Source: Thalassospira marina (GTDB lineage: Bacteria > Pseudomonadota > Alphaproteobacteria > Rhodospirillales > Thalassospiraceae). Taken from it: a DNA stretch of 64,000 nt. How positions within the stretch are numbered: the first letter of the stretch is position 1; every line of letters begins with the position of its first letter. Position numbers and translations under genes: made by a program. Below, piece after piece: positions 18,022 through 27,324 of the stretch. The notes beneath the pieces are model-generated. The model did not search any database. It had not been told where the DNA came from and was given only the letters and a program-made list of their open reading frames with translations. The stretch covers positions 4,256,001 to 4,320,000 of the forward strand of contig NZ_CP024199.1 in assembly GCF_002844375.1 (NCBI RefSeq). The letters are read 5' to 3'.

Positions 18022-20289
18022 TTAGCCGTGTTCGGCCTCGTGCGCGGCAAGGGCTGCCAGATTGACAAGGTCGTTCACGGTGGCACCCATTTGCGTAATC
18101 TGGGCCGGTTTGGCCAGGCCAATCATGACCGGACCAATCACCGTACCGCCGCCAAGTTTACCCAAAAGCTTCGATGCCGTGGTTGCAGCATGAAGGGCCG
18201 GCATCACCAGCACGTTGGCCGGGCCAGACAGACGGCAGAACGGGTAAAGCTTCAGAAGTTCGGTATCGAGCGCGACATCAACGCTCATATCGCCATCAAA
18301 TTCGAAATCGATATCCGAATTTTCCAGGATCGAAACCGCTTCGCGGATACGGTCGGTATCTTCGGTCCAGGGGTTGCCAAAGGTCGAATGCGAAATCATG
18401 GCAACACGCGGTTCATGGCCAAGCTGACGGGCCTTTTTCGCCGCCTGAATGGCGATTTCGGCCAGTTGTTCGGCATCGGGCACGTCATGCACACGGGTAT
18501 CGGCAATAAACACCGTACGCCCTTTGGCAATGGCAATGGACAGCCCCATCGGAATTTCGCCGTCCTTGGCATCAATCACGGTGCTGATATCGGTGAAGCT
18601 GCGGTTAAAGTTCCGCGTCAGGCCGGTAATCATGCCGTCTGCCTGCCCCATCGCAACCATGGCTGCGGCAAAGACATTGCGCTTCTGGTTCACCATGCGC
18701 TGGCAGTCACGCCACAGATAACCTTTGCGCTGCAGACGTTCATAAAGGAACTCGGCATATTTGCGGTTATCGGTGGTCAGGGCCGCATTGGTGATTTCAA
18801 CGCCATCCAGGCTTTCGATCCCCAGCGATTTTGCGGTTTCCAGAATACGATCTTCACGACCCACCAGAATGGGCGTGCCATAACCGGAATTACGGAAGGC
18901 CGCTGCCGCGCGAATAACGGTTTCCTCTTCGCCTTCGGCAAAGGCGATACGCTTGGGATGGGCGCGCACATAATCGGAAATCAGCTGCAGGTGGGCTGCT
19001 GTCGGGTCAAGACGGCTGCGCAACTGGTTTTCATATTCGCCCATATCAAAAATCGGCTTGCGGGCAACGCCGCTATCCATTGCCGCCTGGGCAACGGCCT
19101 TGGGCACGGCAATGATCAGGCGCGGGTCAAACGGGGCCGGAATGATATATTCCGGGCCATATTGCAACCGGCGACCGGAATAGGCAGCAGCCACTTCATC
19201 AGGCACGTCTTCGCGAGCCAGAGCCGCCACCGCGTGGGCCGCAGCAATTTTCATTTCCTCGTTGATGGTTGATGCCTGAACATCAAGCGCACCACGGAAA
19301 ATATACGGGAAACCCAAAACGTTATTGATCTGGTTCGGGTAATCCGAACGGCCGGTCGCGCAAATGGCATCGTCGCGAATTTCGGCGACTTCCTCGGGGG
19401 TAATTTCCGGGTCCGGGTTGGCCATGGCAAAAATAATCGGCTGTTTGGCCATGCTTTTGACCATCTTGGTCGTCACCGCACCTTTGACCGACAAACCAAA
19501 GAATGCATCCGCCCCAACCATTGCTTCTTCCAGGGTGCGGGCATCGGTATCGGCGGCATGGGCCGATTTCCACTGGTTCATGCCATCTTCGCGGCCCTTA
19601 TAGATAACGCCACGTGAATCACACATGATGACATTATCAGGGGTTACACCCATGCTTTTGACCAGTTCGGCCACGGCAATGGCGGCTGCACCAGCACCGT
19701 TGACGACCAGTTTGATGTCTTCAAGCTTGCGACCAGTCAAATCGCAGGCATTGATCAGGCCCGATGCGGCAATAATCGCCGTGCCGTGCTGGTCATCATG
19801 GAAAACGGGAATATCCATGATCTCGCGCAGGCGGCTTTCAATGATAAAGCATTCCGGCGCCTTGATGTCTTCAAGGTTGATGCCGCCAAACGATGCGCCA
19901 AGGAAGCGAACGCAATTGACGAATTCGTCAACATCCTCGGTGGAAACTTCAAGATCAAGGCCATCAACATCGGCAAAGCGCTTGAACAGCACTGCCTTGC
20001 CTTCCATGACCGGTTTGGACGCCAGCGCGCCCAGATTGCCCAGACCCAGAACGGCAGTACCGTTGGAAATAACAGCCACCATGTTACCCTTGGAGGTGTA
20101 ATCATAGGCGGTTGCCGGGTTTTTGGCGATTTCGAGACACGGCACAGCCACACCCGGCGAATAGGCCAGGGAAAGGTCGCGCTGGGTGGTCAGCGGCTTG
20201 GAGGCGGTAATTTCGATTTTTCCGGGGCGGCCGCTGGAATGGAACAGCAGCGCTTCGCGGTCACGAACCTTGATTTCTTTTTCTTCCAT
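18022..20289 (-). CDS. maeB: NADP-dependent malic enzyme with phosphotransacetylase-like domain
   Basis: A 755-residue MaeB that decarboxylates malate to pyruvate with NADP+, linking the TCA cycle to gluconeogenic and lipogenic needs. The N-terminal malic-enzyme part (about 1-420) contains YSPGVAVPC, the FHDDQHGTAI metal-binding segment and a GAGAAAIA nucleotide-binding loop. The C-terminal part (about 430-755) resembles phosphotransacetylase and usually acts in oligomerisation and acetyl-CoA regulation rather than catalysis. Full length. It is divergent from, or followed by, unrelated stress and mutS genes and has its own terminator. Confidence 0.96.
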   Translation of the reverse strand: MEEKEIKVRDREALLFHSSGRPGKIEITASKPLTTQRDLSLAYSPGVAVPCLEIAKNPATAYDYTSKGNMVAVISNGTAVLGLGNLGALASKPVMEGKAVLFKRFADVDGLDLEVSTEDVDEFVNCVRFLGASFGGINLEDIKAPECFIIESRLREIMDIPVFHDDQHGTAIIAASGLINACDLTGRKLEDIKLVVNGAGAAAIAVAELVKSMGVTPDNVIMCDSRGVIYKGREDGMNQWKSAHAADTDARTLEEAMVGADAFFGLSVKGAVTTKMVKSMAKQPIIFAMANPDPEITPEEVAEIRDDAICATGRSDYPNQINNVLGFPYIFRGALDVQASTINEEMKIAAAHAVAALAREDVPDEVAAAYSGRRLQYGPEYIIPAPFDPRLIIAVPKAVAQAAMDSGVARKPIFDMGEYENQLRSRLDPTAAHLQLISDYVRAHPKRIAFAEGEEETVIRAAAAFRNSGYGTPILVGREDRILETAKSLGIESLDGVEITNAALTTDNRKYAEFLYERLQRKGYLWRDCQRMVNQKRNVFAAAMVAMGQADGMITGLTRNFNRSFTDISTVIDAKDGEIPMGLSIAIAKGRTVFIADTRVHDVPDAEQLAEIAIQAAKKARQLGHEPRVAMISHSTFGNPWTEDTDRIREAVSILENSDIDFEFDGDMSVDVALDTELLKLYPFCRLSGPANVLVMPALHAATTASKLLGKLGGGTVIGPVMIGLAKPAQITQMGATVNDLVNLAALAAHEAEHG

Positions 20290-20499
20290 ATGTCTTCACT
20301 GACGCTTGCATGGTGGGTGAGAAAAGCGGTTAACCCAAAGACAGATTGTGGGACTGCCAAAGGGAACCTCGTAATAAATCAGGGTTCCGCACGCCGGTCA
20401 AAGGACCAGTTGATGAAAATTGCGATTTTTCCTGCATTTTCCGTATGTTGCATCGCAACATCACAGCATGGGCACACAGAATTCGAAAACCACTCATTA

Positions 20500-20534
20500 A
20501 AAAAGGCACCCGGCATATTGCGGGGTGCCTTTTT
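20500..20534. terminator. Bidirectional intrinsic terminator
   Basis: A 12-bp stem (AAAAAGGCACCC / GGGTGCCTTTTT) with an 11-base loop. It lies just after the minus-strand stress-like gene and would end its transcript. Confidence 0.85.
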
Positions 20535-20558
20535 GGCAATCAGTCCAAATACCTTAAA

Positions 20559-21077
20559 TCAGGCACCGGCTGCCGGCTCGACAGGTTCATGAATATGAAC
20601 ATTATGCGCGTTATTCAGCGCGAAAATCTCACGGGCTTTGGCTTCTTTGGCCGGGTCTTTCGGGTCAAGGCGGACCCACAAAGCAGCCGAACCTTCCTTG
20701 ATCGCCTTGGCGAATTCTTCGGTATGCGGGGTGGATGTTACCTTGTCGATAAAATCGGTCAGGGCCATCGTGCCAACCCCCGCGCCAATCGCCAGGGCAA
20801 GGGCCGCCGTTGCAGCACCGCCAAACAGGGCAATGGCACCCGATGCCACCAGCGGAACTTCGTATTTCACTTCGCCAAACATCGCGGTCAGCACGTCGGT
20901 CCATGACTGGCCTTCCTTGCCAGCAACATCGATGGATTCATGGGTACTAAGCGCGGAAAGGTCGCTATGGGCGAAACCGGCATCCGACAGGGCCTTTATC
21001 GCGGCATCAAACGATTCTTTGGTATCAAACAGGCCGACCAGTTCCGGAACCTGGGCAGTGGTGTGTTCTTCAGACAT
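20559..21077 (-). CDS. Stress-type protein with glycine-rich hydrophobic hairpin
   Basis: A 172-residue protein. The N-terminal 60 residues (LVGLFDTKESFDAAIKALSD, DLSALSTHES) resemble the small alpha/beta domain of general-stress proteins such as YflT. The middle is a Gly/Ala-rich hydrophobic segment (GAIALFGGAATAALALAIGA) that could be a membrane hairpin. The C-terminus returns to an alpha/beta pattern (GSAALWVRLDPKDPAKEAKA). I cannot assign a function. AGGAG precedes the ATG at 21077, so that start is preferred over 21098. It is divergent from mutS. Confidence 0.7.
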   Translation of the reverse strand: MSEEHTTAQVPELVGLFDTKESFDAAIKALSDAGFAHSDLSALSTHESIDVAGKEGQSWTDVLTAMFGEVKYEVPLVASGAIALFGGAATAALALAIGAGVGTMALTDFIDKVTSTPHTEEFAKAIKEGSAALWVRLDPKDPAKEAKAREIFALNNAHNVHIHEPVEPAAGA

Positions 21078-21205
21078 TGTTTTTTTCTCCTGGGTCACTG
21101 GTCCGATAGATTTCTATACAAGTATTTTATCATATATTGCAAAACTTTAGGGCAAAATAACGGCCCCCCTCGCCAAGTCCGGCCGGGTTTGCTATCAAGG
21201 CTGCC

Positions 21206-23935
21206 ATGAACAAAATGCCCGGATCCCCCGAAAAAACCATGACCGCACCCGATTTTAACCGCGACGGCGCCACCCCGATGATGGTCCAGTTCCTGGAACT
21301 TAAGGAACAGTACCAGGACTGCCTGCTGTTTTACCGGATGGGCGATTTTTACGAGCTGTTCTTTGACGATGCCGTCAAAGCCGCCGAAGCCCTTGATATT
21401 GCCCTGACAAAACGTGGCAAACATCAGGGAAACGATATTCCCATGGCCGGGGTTCCGGTTCACAGCCATGAAACCTATTTGCAGCGGCTGATCCGCAAGG
21501 GGTTTCGTGTTGCCGTTTGCGAACAGATGGAAGACCCGGCAGAAGCCAAAAAACGCGGTGCCAAATCCGTCGTCAAACGCGATGTGGTGCGCCTGATTAC
21601 GCCAGGCACCCTGACCGAAGACAGCCTTCTGGATGCACGCCGCCATAACTATCTGGCAGCCATTGCCGATGTGCGCGGCAAAATGGGGGTGGCCTGGCTG
21701 GATATTTCGACGGGTGATTTTTATGTGCAGCCCTGTGCCAGTGCAGGTTTAAGTGCTGCCATTGCCCGGCTTGATCCCGGCGAAATCCTGATTTCGGACC
21801 GGTTGCTGAACCGGTCCGAAATGTTTGATTTATATAACGAATATAAAAACATCATTACGCCGCAGCCTGCCGCGCGCTTTGACCCGGCCAATGCCGAACT
21901 GCGCCTGAAAAAGCTGTATGATGTTGCGGCCCTTGATGCCTTTGGCGGGTTTGAAACCGCCGAACTTTCGGCCGCTGGCGCGCTGATTGATTATGTCGAA
22001 CTGACCCAGAAGGGCCAGATGCCGCGCCTGTCACCCCCCACGCGCATGGCGCAGGGGGCGGCAATGGAAATTGATGCCGCCACGCGGCGCAGCCTGGAAT
22101 TGACGCAAACCCAAAGCGGAGAGCGCAAAGGGTCGCTGTTATCAGTGATTGACCGCACCCGCACCGGGGCCGGAGCACGTTTGCTGGCCGCCCGCCTTTC
22201 TGCCCCGCTGACTGATGCCGGATCGATCAACCGGCGGCTTGATCTGGTCAGCTATTTTCATGACCACAATGATTTGCGCGTTGATTTGCGCAATGCCCTG
22301 TCGGAATGCCCCGATATTGAACGGGCGTTATCGCGCCTGTCGATTGGCCGTGGCGGCCCGCGTGATCTGGCAGCCCTTCGCGATGGCCTTGCCTGCGCCT
22401 TTGCCATTCGCACCCTTCTGGACCACCCAGCCGATAACAGCCTGGATAGCCTGCCCGGTGCCCTGAGCGACCATTTAACCGAAATGGGCCATCATGGTGA
22501 CCTGGTGGACCTGCTGCGCCGCGCCCTTTCCGAAAGCCTGCCTTTGATGGCGCGTGATGGCGGTTTTATTGCCACGGGGTATCACCCGCCGCTTGATGAA
22601 TTGCGCATGCTTTCAAGTGAAAGCAAAAAGCTGATTGCCAATTTGCAGGCGCGCTATACCGAACAGACGGCGATTTCCAGCCTGAAGGTCAAACATAACA
22701 ACGTTCTGGGCTATTTCATCGAGGTTCCGGCCAAACAGGCCGACAAGATGATGGAGGTGGATGAATTCATTCATCGCCAGACCATGGCCAATGCCGTGCG
22801 TTTTACGACCGTGGCCCTTTCGGAACTGGAAAGCAAAGTCTCCAAGGCCGGTGACCAGGCCATGGCGCTGGAGCTGGAACTATTTGCCGATCTGGTCAAT
22901 TCGGTGCTGGTCCATGCCGACCCGATTGCCCGCTGCGCACAGGCCCTTGCGGGGCTGGATGTGTCATCTTCGCTGGCCGAACTGGCACGCGAACAGGGCT
23001 GCATTCGCCCGATCATTGATAACAGCCTGTCCTTTGACATTCGCGGTGGCCGCCACCCGGTGGTCGAGGCTGCCCTGCAAAATGCCGGGGAATCGCCCTT
23101 TGTTGCCAATGACTGCCGCCTGGAAGACGAACAGAAACTCTGGCTGATTACCGGCCCCAACATGGCGGGTAAATCGACCTTCCTGCGCCAGAATGCCCTG
23201 ATTGCCGTGCTGGCCCAGATCGGTGCATTTGTTCCGGCGCAATCAGCCCATATTGGCGCAATTGACCGGCTGTTTTCCCGTGTTGGTGCGGCCGATGATC
23301 TGGCGCGTGGCCGGTCGACCTTTATGGTCGAAATGGTCGAAACCGCAGCGATCATTAATCAGGCAACCGACCGGTCGCTGGTTATTCTCGATGAAATCGG
23401 GCGCGGCACGGCAACATTTGATGGCCTGTCGATTGCCTGGGCCGTGGTGGAAAACCTGCATGAAATCAATAAATGCCGTGGGCTTTTTGCCACCCATTAC
23501 CACGAACTGACGGCCCTTGCCGCCAAGCTGGCGCATCTTTCCTGCCATACCATGCTGATCAAGGAATGGCAGGGCGAAGTGGTGTTCCTGCACGAGGTTG
23601 GCCCGGGCAGTGCAGACCGGTCCTATGGTATCCATGTTGCCCAGCTTGCCGGTTTGCCCAAGGCGGTCATCAAACGGGCCGAACAGGTGCTTAAAACCCT
23701 GGAAAAGGGCCAGCAGGGCGGTGCCGTTTCCAAACTGGCCGATGATTTGCCGCTTTTTGCTGCGGCCATGGCCCAGGTGGAAAAGGAAGAACAGGCCGCT
23801 GCCCCAGCATTAAGCACAGAACAGCAATCCCTGTTAGATGCGGTTGCGGCCCTGGAACCTGATGACATGTCCCCGCGCGAGGCACTTGATGCGCTGTATC
23901 GTTTGCGCGATTTGAAACGCCAGGCCGGGGCTTGA
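21206..23935 (+). CDS. mutS: DNA mismatch repair ATPase MutS
   Basis: A 909-residue MutS. The mismatch-recognition domain has the Phe-X-Glu motif in YRMGDFYELFFDDA (Phe and Glu near residues 47-49). The ATPase domain has Walker A TGPNMAGKS at about 649-657 and Walker B LDEIGRGT near 727-734. The C-terminal helix-turn-helix dimerisation segment is present. Length is slightly above the usual 850-880. AAGG lies six bases before the ATG. The order mutS-glnD-murJ, with maeB nearby on the other strand, is conserved in alphaproteobacteria. Confidence 0.97.
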   Translation: MNKMPGSPEKTMTAPDFNRDGATPMMVQFLELKEQYQDCLLFYRMGDFYELFFDDAVKAAEALDIALTKRGKHQGNDIPMAGVPVHSHETYLQRLIRKGFRVAVCEQMEDPAEAKKRGAKSVVKRDVVRLITPGTLTEDSLLDARRHNYLAAIADVRGKMGVAWLDISTGDFYVQPCASAGLSAAIARLDPGEILISDRLLNRSEMFDLYNEYKNIITPQPAARFDPANAELRLKKLYDVAALDAFGGFETAELSAAGALIDYVELTQKGQMPRLSPPTRMAQGAAMEIDAATRRSLELTQTQSGERKGSLLSVIDRTRTGAGARLLAARLSAPLTDAGSINRRLDLVSYFHDHNDLRVDLRNALSECPDIERALSRLSIGRGGPRDLAALRDGLACAFAIRTLLDHPADNSLDSLPGALSDHLTEMGHHGDLVDLLRRALSESLPLMARDGGFIATGYHPPLDELRMLSSESKKLIANLQARYTEQTAISSLKVKHNNVLGYFIEVPAKQADKMMEVDEFIHRQTMANAVRFTTVALSELESKVSKAGDQAMALELELFADLVNSVLVHADPIARCAQALAGLDVSSSLAELAREQGCIRPIIDNSLSFDIRGGRHPVVEAALQNAGESPFVANDCRLEDEQKLWLITGPNMAGKSTFLRQNALIAVLAQIGAFVPAQSAHIGAIDRLFSRVGAADDLARGRSTFMVEMVETAAIINQATDRSLVILDEIGRGTATFDGLSIAWAVVENLHEINKCRGLFATHYHELTALAAKLAHLSCHTMLIKEWQGEVVFLHEVGPGSADRSYGIHVAQLAGLPKAVIKRAEQVLKTLEKGQQGGAVSKLADDLPLFAAAMAQVEKEEQAAAPALSTEQQSLLDAVAALEPDDMSPREALDALYRLRDLKRQAGA

Positions 23936-24203
23936 AACGACCCGGTGCAAAACCGTTAAGGACCGGGGTTAAATTGCCCGGTCGCACTGGAAAAAACGGT
24001 TTTGCACCAGATATATAAAACGGCCCGCTGGCAAATATTTTACTGGTAATCAGAGGGGCGGCACGCAAAAATCGCCCCCTGCCAGACCCGGTTTGCTGGT
24101 GGTTGGCTGCTGGTGCAGAAAACTACAATTTGACCGTTCCATCAAATGCCGGAACCCGTATCCCGGAATCAAAGTCCCGACAACAAGGACACCGCATTTC
24201 GCC

Positions 24204-26951
24204 ATGCTTAAAGTCAAGAATCAGCGTGATATCATCGACCGCCGCAAAGTTTTCGCCGAACTTGGTAAAATTGGCAAAGATGGTGATTTAAAACCCCTTA
24301 AACAGCGTGCCGCGGTTTTGCGCTGCCTGAAGGATACGCTGTTGCATGGGCGTTCCGAAATACGCGAACGGTTTGAAGCCAGCAATTCCGGCCATGATGC
24401 GGTTTTTTCCTATAGCTTCCTGATCGATCAGATCGTGCGGCTTATCCATGATTACGCCATCGAATTTGTCTATCCCCTGCATAACCCGACCAAGGAACAG
24501 CGCATGTCGGTGGTGGCTGTGGGCGGTTATGGCCGGGGTGACATGGCACCGCATTCGGATGTCGATATCCTGTTTCTGTTTCCCTACAAACAGACAGCGC
24601 ATGGCGAACAGGTTGTTGAATATATCCTGTATATGCTGTGGGATCTGGGCCTGAAGGTGGGGCATGCCACCCGATCGCTGGAAGACTGCCTGCGCATGGC
24701 ACGCCAGGATATCACCATTCGCACCAACCTGCTTGAAAGCCGGTTTGTATGGGGCGATGAAGCCATTTATGACCAGTTCCGCACCCGGTTCATGGATGAA
24801 CTGGTCAAAGGCAGCGGCCTTGAATTTATTGAAGCCAAGCTTAACGAGCGCGATGAACGCCATATCCGTATGGGGGATTCACGCTATGTCGTTGAACCCA
24901 ACGTCAAGGATGGCAAAGGCGGCCTGCGCGATTTGCACACCCTGTTCTGGATTGGCAAATATCTCTATCGCGTCAATACCCCGCTGGAGCTGGTGGATCA
25001 GCGCGTTCTGACCAAAAAGGAAGCCCAGGGCTTTTTGAAAGCACAGAACTTTCTGTGGTCGGTTCGCTGCTGGCTGCATTACCTGTCGGACCGGCCCGAA
25101 GACCGCCTGACATTTGACATGCAGCGCGAAATTGCCACCCGCCTTGGCTATACCGACCATGCCGGTGCCAGTGGCGTTGAACGCTTCATGAAGCACTATT
25201 ACCTGATGGTCAAACATGTGGGTAACCTGACCCGCATTTTCTGTGCCGCCCTTGAGGAACGCCATCAGCGCCGCCCGCTGATCCGTTTTCCGGCCCGGTT
25301 TTTTGGCAATAAGGAAATTGACGGCTTTCAGCTTCGCAATGACCGCCTGGCTGTTGAAAGCCGCGATGTATTTCGCGAAGACCCGATCCAGATGCTGCGC
25401 CTGTTTTTGGTAGCGCATCAAAACGGGGTTGGCATTCACCCCGAAAGCCTGCGCTGGGTAACGCAAAACCTGCAACTGATTGACCAGTCCCTGCAAAAGG
25501 ACCCGGCGGCAAACGCCATTTTCCTGCAAATTCTGACCCACAAAATCACACCGGATATCCCCCTTCGCAAAATGAACGAAGCCGGGGTTTTGGGCCGGTT
25601 TGTGCCAGATTTCGGGCGTGTCGTGGCGCAAATGCAATATGACATGTACCACACCTACACCGTGGACGAGCACACCATCCGCGCCATTGGCATTTTAAAC
25701 CAGATCGAATGTGGCGATTTGTCCGACGAGGCCCCGGTGGCAACATCGGTGATTCACAAGGTAATTTCGCGCCAGGTTTTATATGTGGCCGTGCTGATGC
25801 ACGACATTGCCAAAGGCCGGGGGGGTGACCATTCCGAACTGGGTGCCGAAGTTGCCGAAAAACTGTGTCCACGCCTGGGCCTAAGCCCGGCCGATACCGA
25901 AACGGTGGCCTGGCTGGTCAAGGCGCATTTATGGATGAGTGCCACCGCCTTTAAACGCGACCTGAACGACCCCACCACCATTCGCGCCTTTGCCGACCTG
26001 GTACAGTCACAGGAACGCCTGCGTCTGCTTTTGTGCCTGACAGTGGCCGACATTCGCGCCGTTGGCCCCAATGTGTGGAATGGCTGGAAGGCATCGCTTC
26101 TGCGCGAACTTTATTACGCCACCGATGACCTGCTTTCGGGCGGGCTGAATGCAGACAGCCGCGATTCCCGCGTGGCCCGTGCCCAGCAAAAAGTACGCGA
26201 AGCCCTGACCGGCTGGAGCGAACAGGATATCGAAGATTTCATCGAACGCGGATATCCGTCCTACTGGCTGAGTTTTGATACCGAAACCCAGTTGCGCCAT
26301 GCCGAGCTGACCCGCGAAGCAAAAAATTCGGGGGCGGATATTACCATCCATACCCGAATTGAAACCGATATGGATGCAACCGAAATTACGGTTCACACCA
26401 CCGACCATCCCGGCCTGTTTTCACAAATTGCCGGGGCCATGGCGGTATGTGGTGCCAGCATTGTTGATGCCAAGATCCTGACACTCAGCGACGGCATGGC
26501 GCTTGATACCTTCTGGATTCAGGATGCCAATGGCGAAGCCTTCAACGACAAGGGCCGATTAAACAAGCTGCGCAAAACACTGGAAGAGGTTATTTCCGGG
26601 CAACTGCGCCCCAGCGGCGAAATCCGCAAACGCCAGGTTGTGGATAACAAGGCCCGGACAGCCGTATTCCGGGTGGAACCCAACGTTATTATCGATAACA
26701 AGGCCAGCCGCACCCATACCGTGATCGAAGTTACCGCGCGTGACCGCCAGGGCCTGCTTTATGACATCACCCGTGTTCTGCGCGATCTGTCACTGCAAAT
26801 TGCATCAGCCCGTATTTCGACCTTTGGCGAACGCGCTGTTGACGTCTTTTATGTGAAGGATGTTTTCGGCCTGAAAATTGATAGCCGCACCAAGTTTGTC
26901 CAGATCAAGGAAAACCTGATCGAGGTACTGACAAATGATGATCGCGGATAA
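24204..26951 (+). CDS. glnD: PII uridylyltransferase/uridylyl-removing enzyme GlnD
   Basis: A 915-residue bifunctional nitrogen sensor that uridylylates PII proteins when glutamine is low and removes UMP when it is high. Domains in order: nucleotidyltransferase (GGYGRGDMAPHSDVDILF, about residue 105), HD hydrolase (MHDIAKGRGGDHSELG, about 530), and two ACT domains (near 725 and 838; HPGLFSQIAG and RQGLLYDITR) that bind glutamine. The ATG at 24204 is chosen because it begins the recognisable protein; the in-frame upstream extension to 24093 is not typical. Neither amtB nor glnB is in the window. Confidence 0.96.
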   Translation: MLKVKNQRDIIDRRKVFAELGKIGKDGDLKPLKQRAAVLRCLKDTLLHGRSEIRERFEASNSGHDAVFSYSFLIDQIVRLIHDYAIEFVYPLHNPTKEQRMSVVAVGGYGRGDMAPHSDVDILFLFPYKQTAHGEQVVEYILYMLWDLGLKVGHATRSLEDCLRMARQDITIRTNLLESRFVWGDEAIYDQFRTRFMDELVKGSGLEFIEAKLNERDERHIRMGDSRYVVEPNVKDGKGGLRDLHTLFWIGKYLYRVNTPLELVDQRVLTKKEAQGFLKAQNFLWSVRCWLHYLSDRPEDRLTFDMQREIATRLGYTDHAGASGVERFMKHYYLMVKHVGNLTRIFCAALEERHQRRPLIRFPARFFGNKEIDGFQLRNDRLAVESRDVFREDPIQMLRLFLVAHQNGVGIHPESLRWVTQNLQLIDQSLQKDPAANAIFLQILTHKITPDIPLRKMNEAGVLGRFVPDFGRVVAQMQYDMYHTYTVDEHTIRAIGILNQIECGDLSDEAPVATSVIHKVISRQVLYVAVLMHDIAKGRGGDHSELGAEVAEKLCPRLGLSPADTETVAWLVKAHLWMSATAFKRDLNDPTTIRAFADLVQSQERLRLLLCLTVADIRAVGPNVWNGWKASLLRELYYATDDLLSGGLNADSRDSRVARAQQKVREALTGWSEQDIEDFIERGYPSYWLSFDTETQLRHAELTREAKNSGADITIHTRIETDMDATEITVHTTDHPGLFSQIAGAMAVCGASIVDAKILTLSDGMALDTFWIQDANGEAFNDKGRLNKLRKTLEEVISGQLRPSGEIRKRQVVDNKARTAVFRVEPNVIIDNKASRTHTVIEVTARDRQGLLYDITRVLRDLSLQIASARISTFGERAVDVFYVKDVFGLKIDSRTKFVQIKENLIEVLTNDDRG

Positions 26952-27324
26952 GGGAAAGCCGGTGCGCCAATCATGACGTGACGAGAGCAAGGGTATCTCC
27001 ACCGACCCGATCCGTGCATTTTGCCGGATATGGCCTGCTCAGAGCCGTACAAGGTCGGGGGTCCCTGTTTTGTGCTCTCGTCCGTCGAATTCCAAGTGCT
27101 CGTATCCCAACAAAACCTGGAAACGTTAAAATGGACCGGTTCACCGGCCAAAGCCTGTGACAGCCATCACAAGCGATAAATATTTTGTGATGGGCGCCTT
27201 GCAGGGCCCCTAAAAATTACCGTTTCCTTCACCTTCCAATGGCAGTCTCGCGCGCAGGGGAAGTACGGCCAAAGGCCAAAGCCAGCCCCCTGACACCACC
27301 GGGAAATTTCGGATCAGAAAGACC
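26952..27324. other. Non-coding interval with a nested inverted-repeat element
   Basis: 373 bases without a gene between glnD and murJ. The segment 26981-27081 holds nested complementary arms: an outer ACGAGAGCA / TGCTCTCGT, an inner CCGACC / GGTCGG, and a local ATCCG / CGGAT hairpin. This is the pattern of a structured RNA of about 100 bases, readable on either strand. I do not recognise it as a known riboswitch or small RNA. The rest shows only a GTGATGG-type dyad without clear meaning. Confidence 0.5.

Noticed and set aside
18022..18030. CIRCE or heat-shock operators near hrcA-grpE or elsewhere
   Set aside because: No TTAGCACTC-N9-GAGTGCTAA pattern was found in the hrcA upstream region or other intergenic spacers that I read.
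17911..19272. Long plus-strand ORF of 453 codons opposite maeB
   Set aside because: It is the mirror of a strongly conserved malic enzyme, has no ribosome-binding site, and its protein resembles nothing; codon bias of the real gene explains the open frame.
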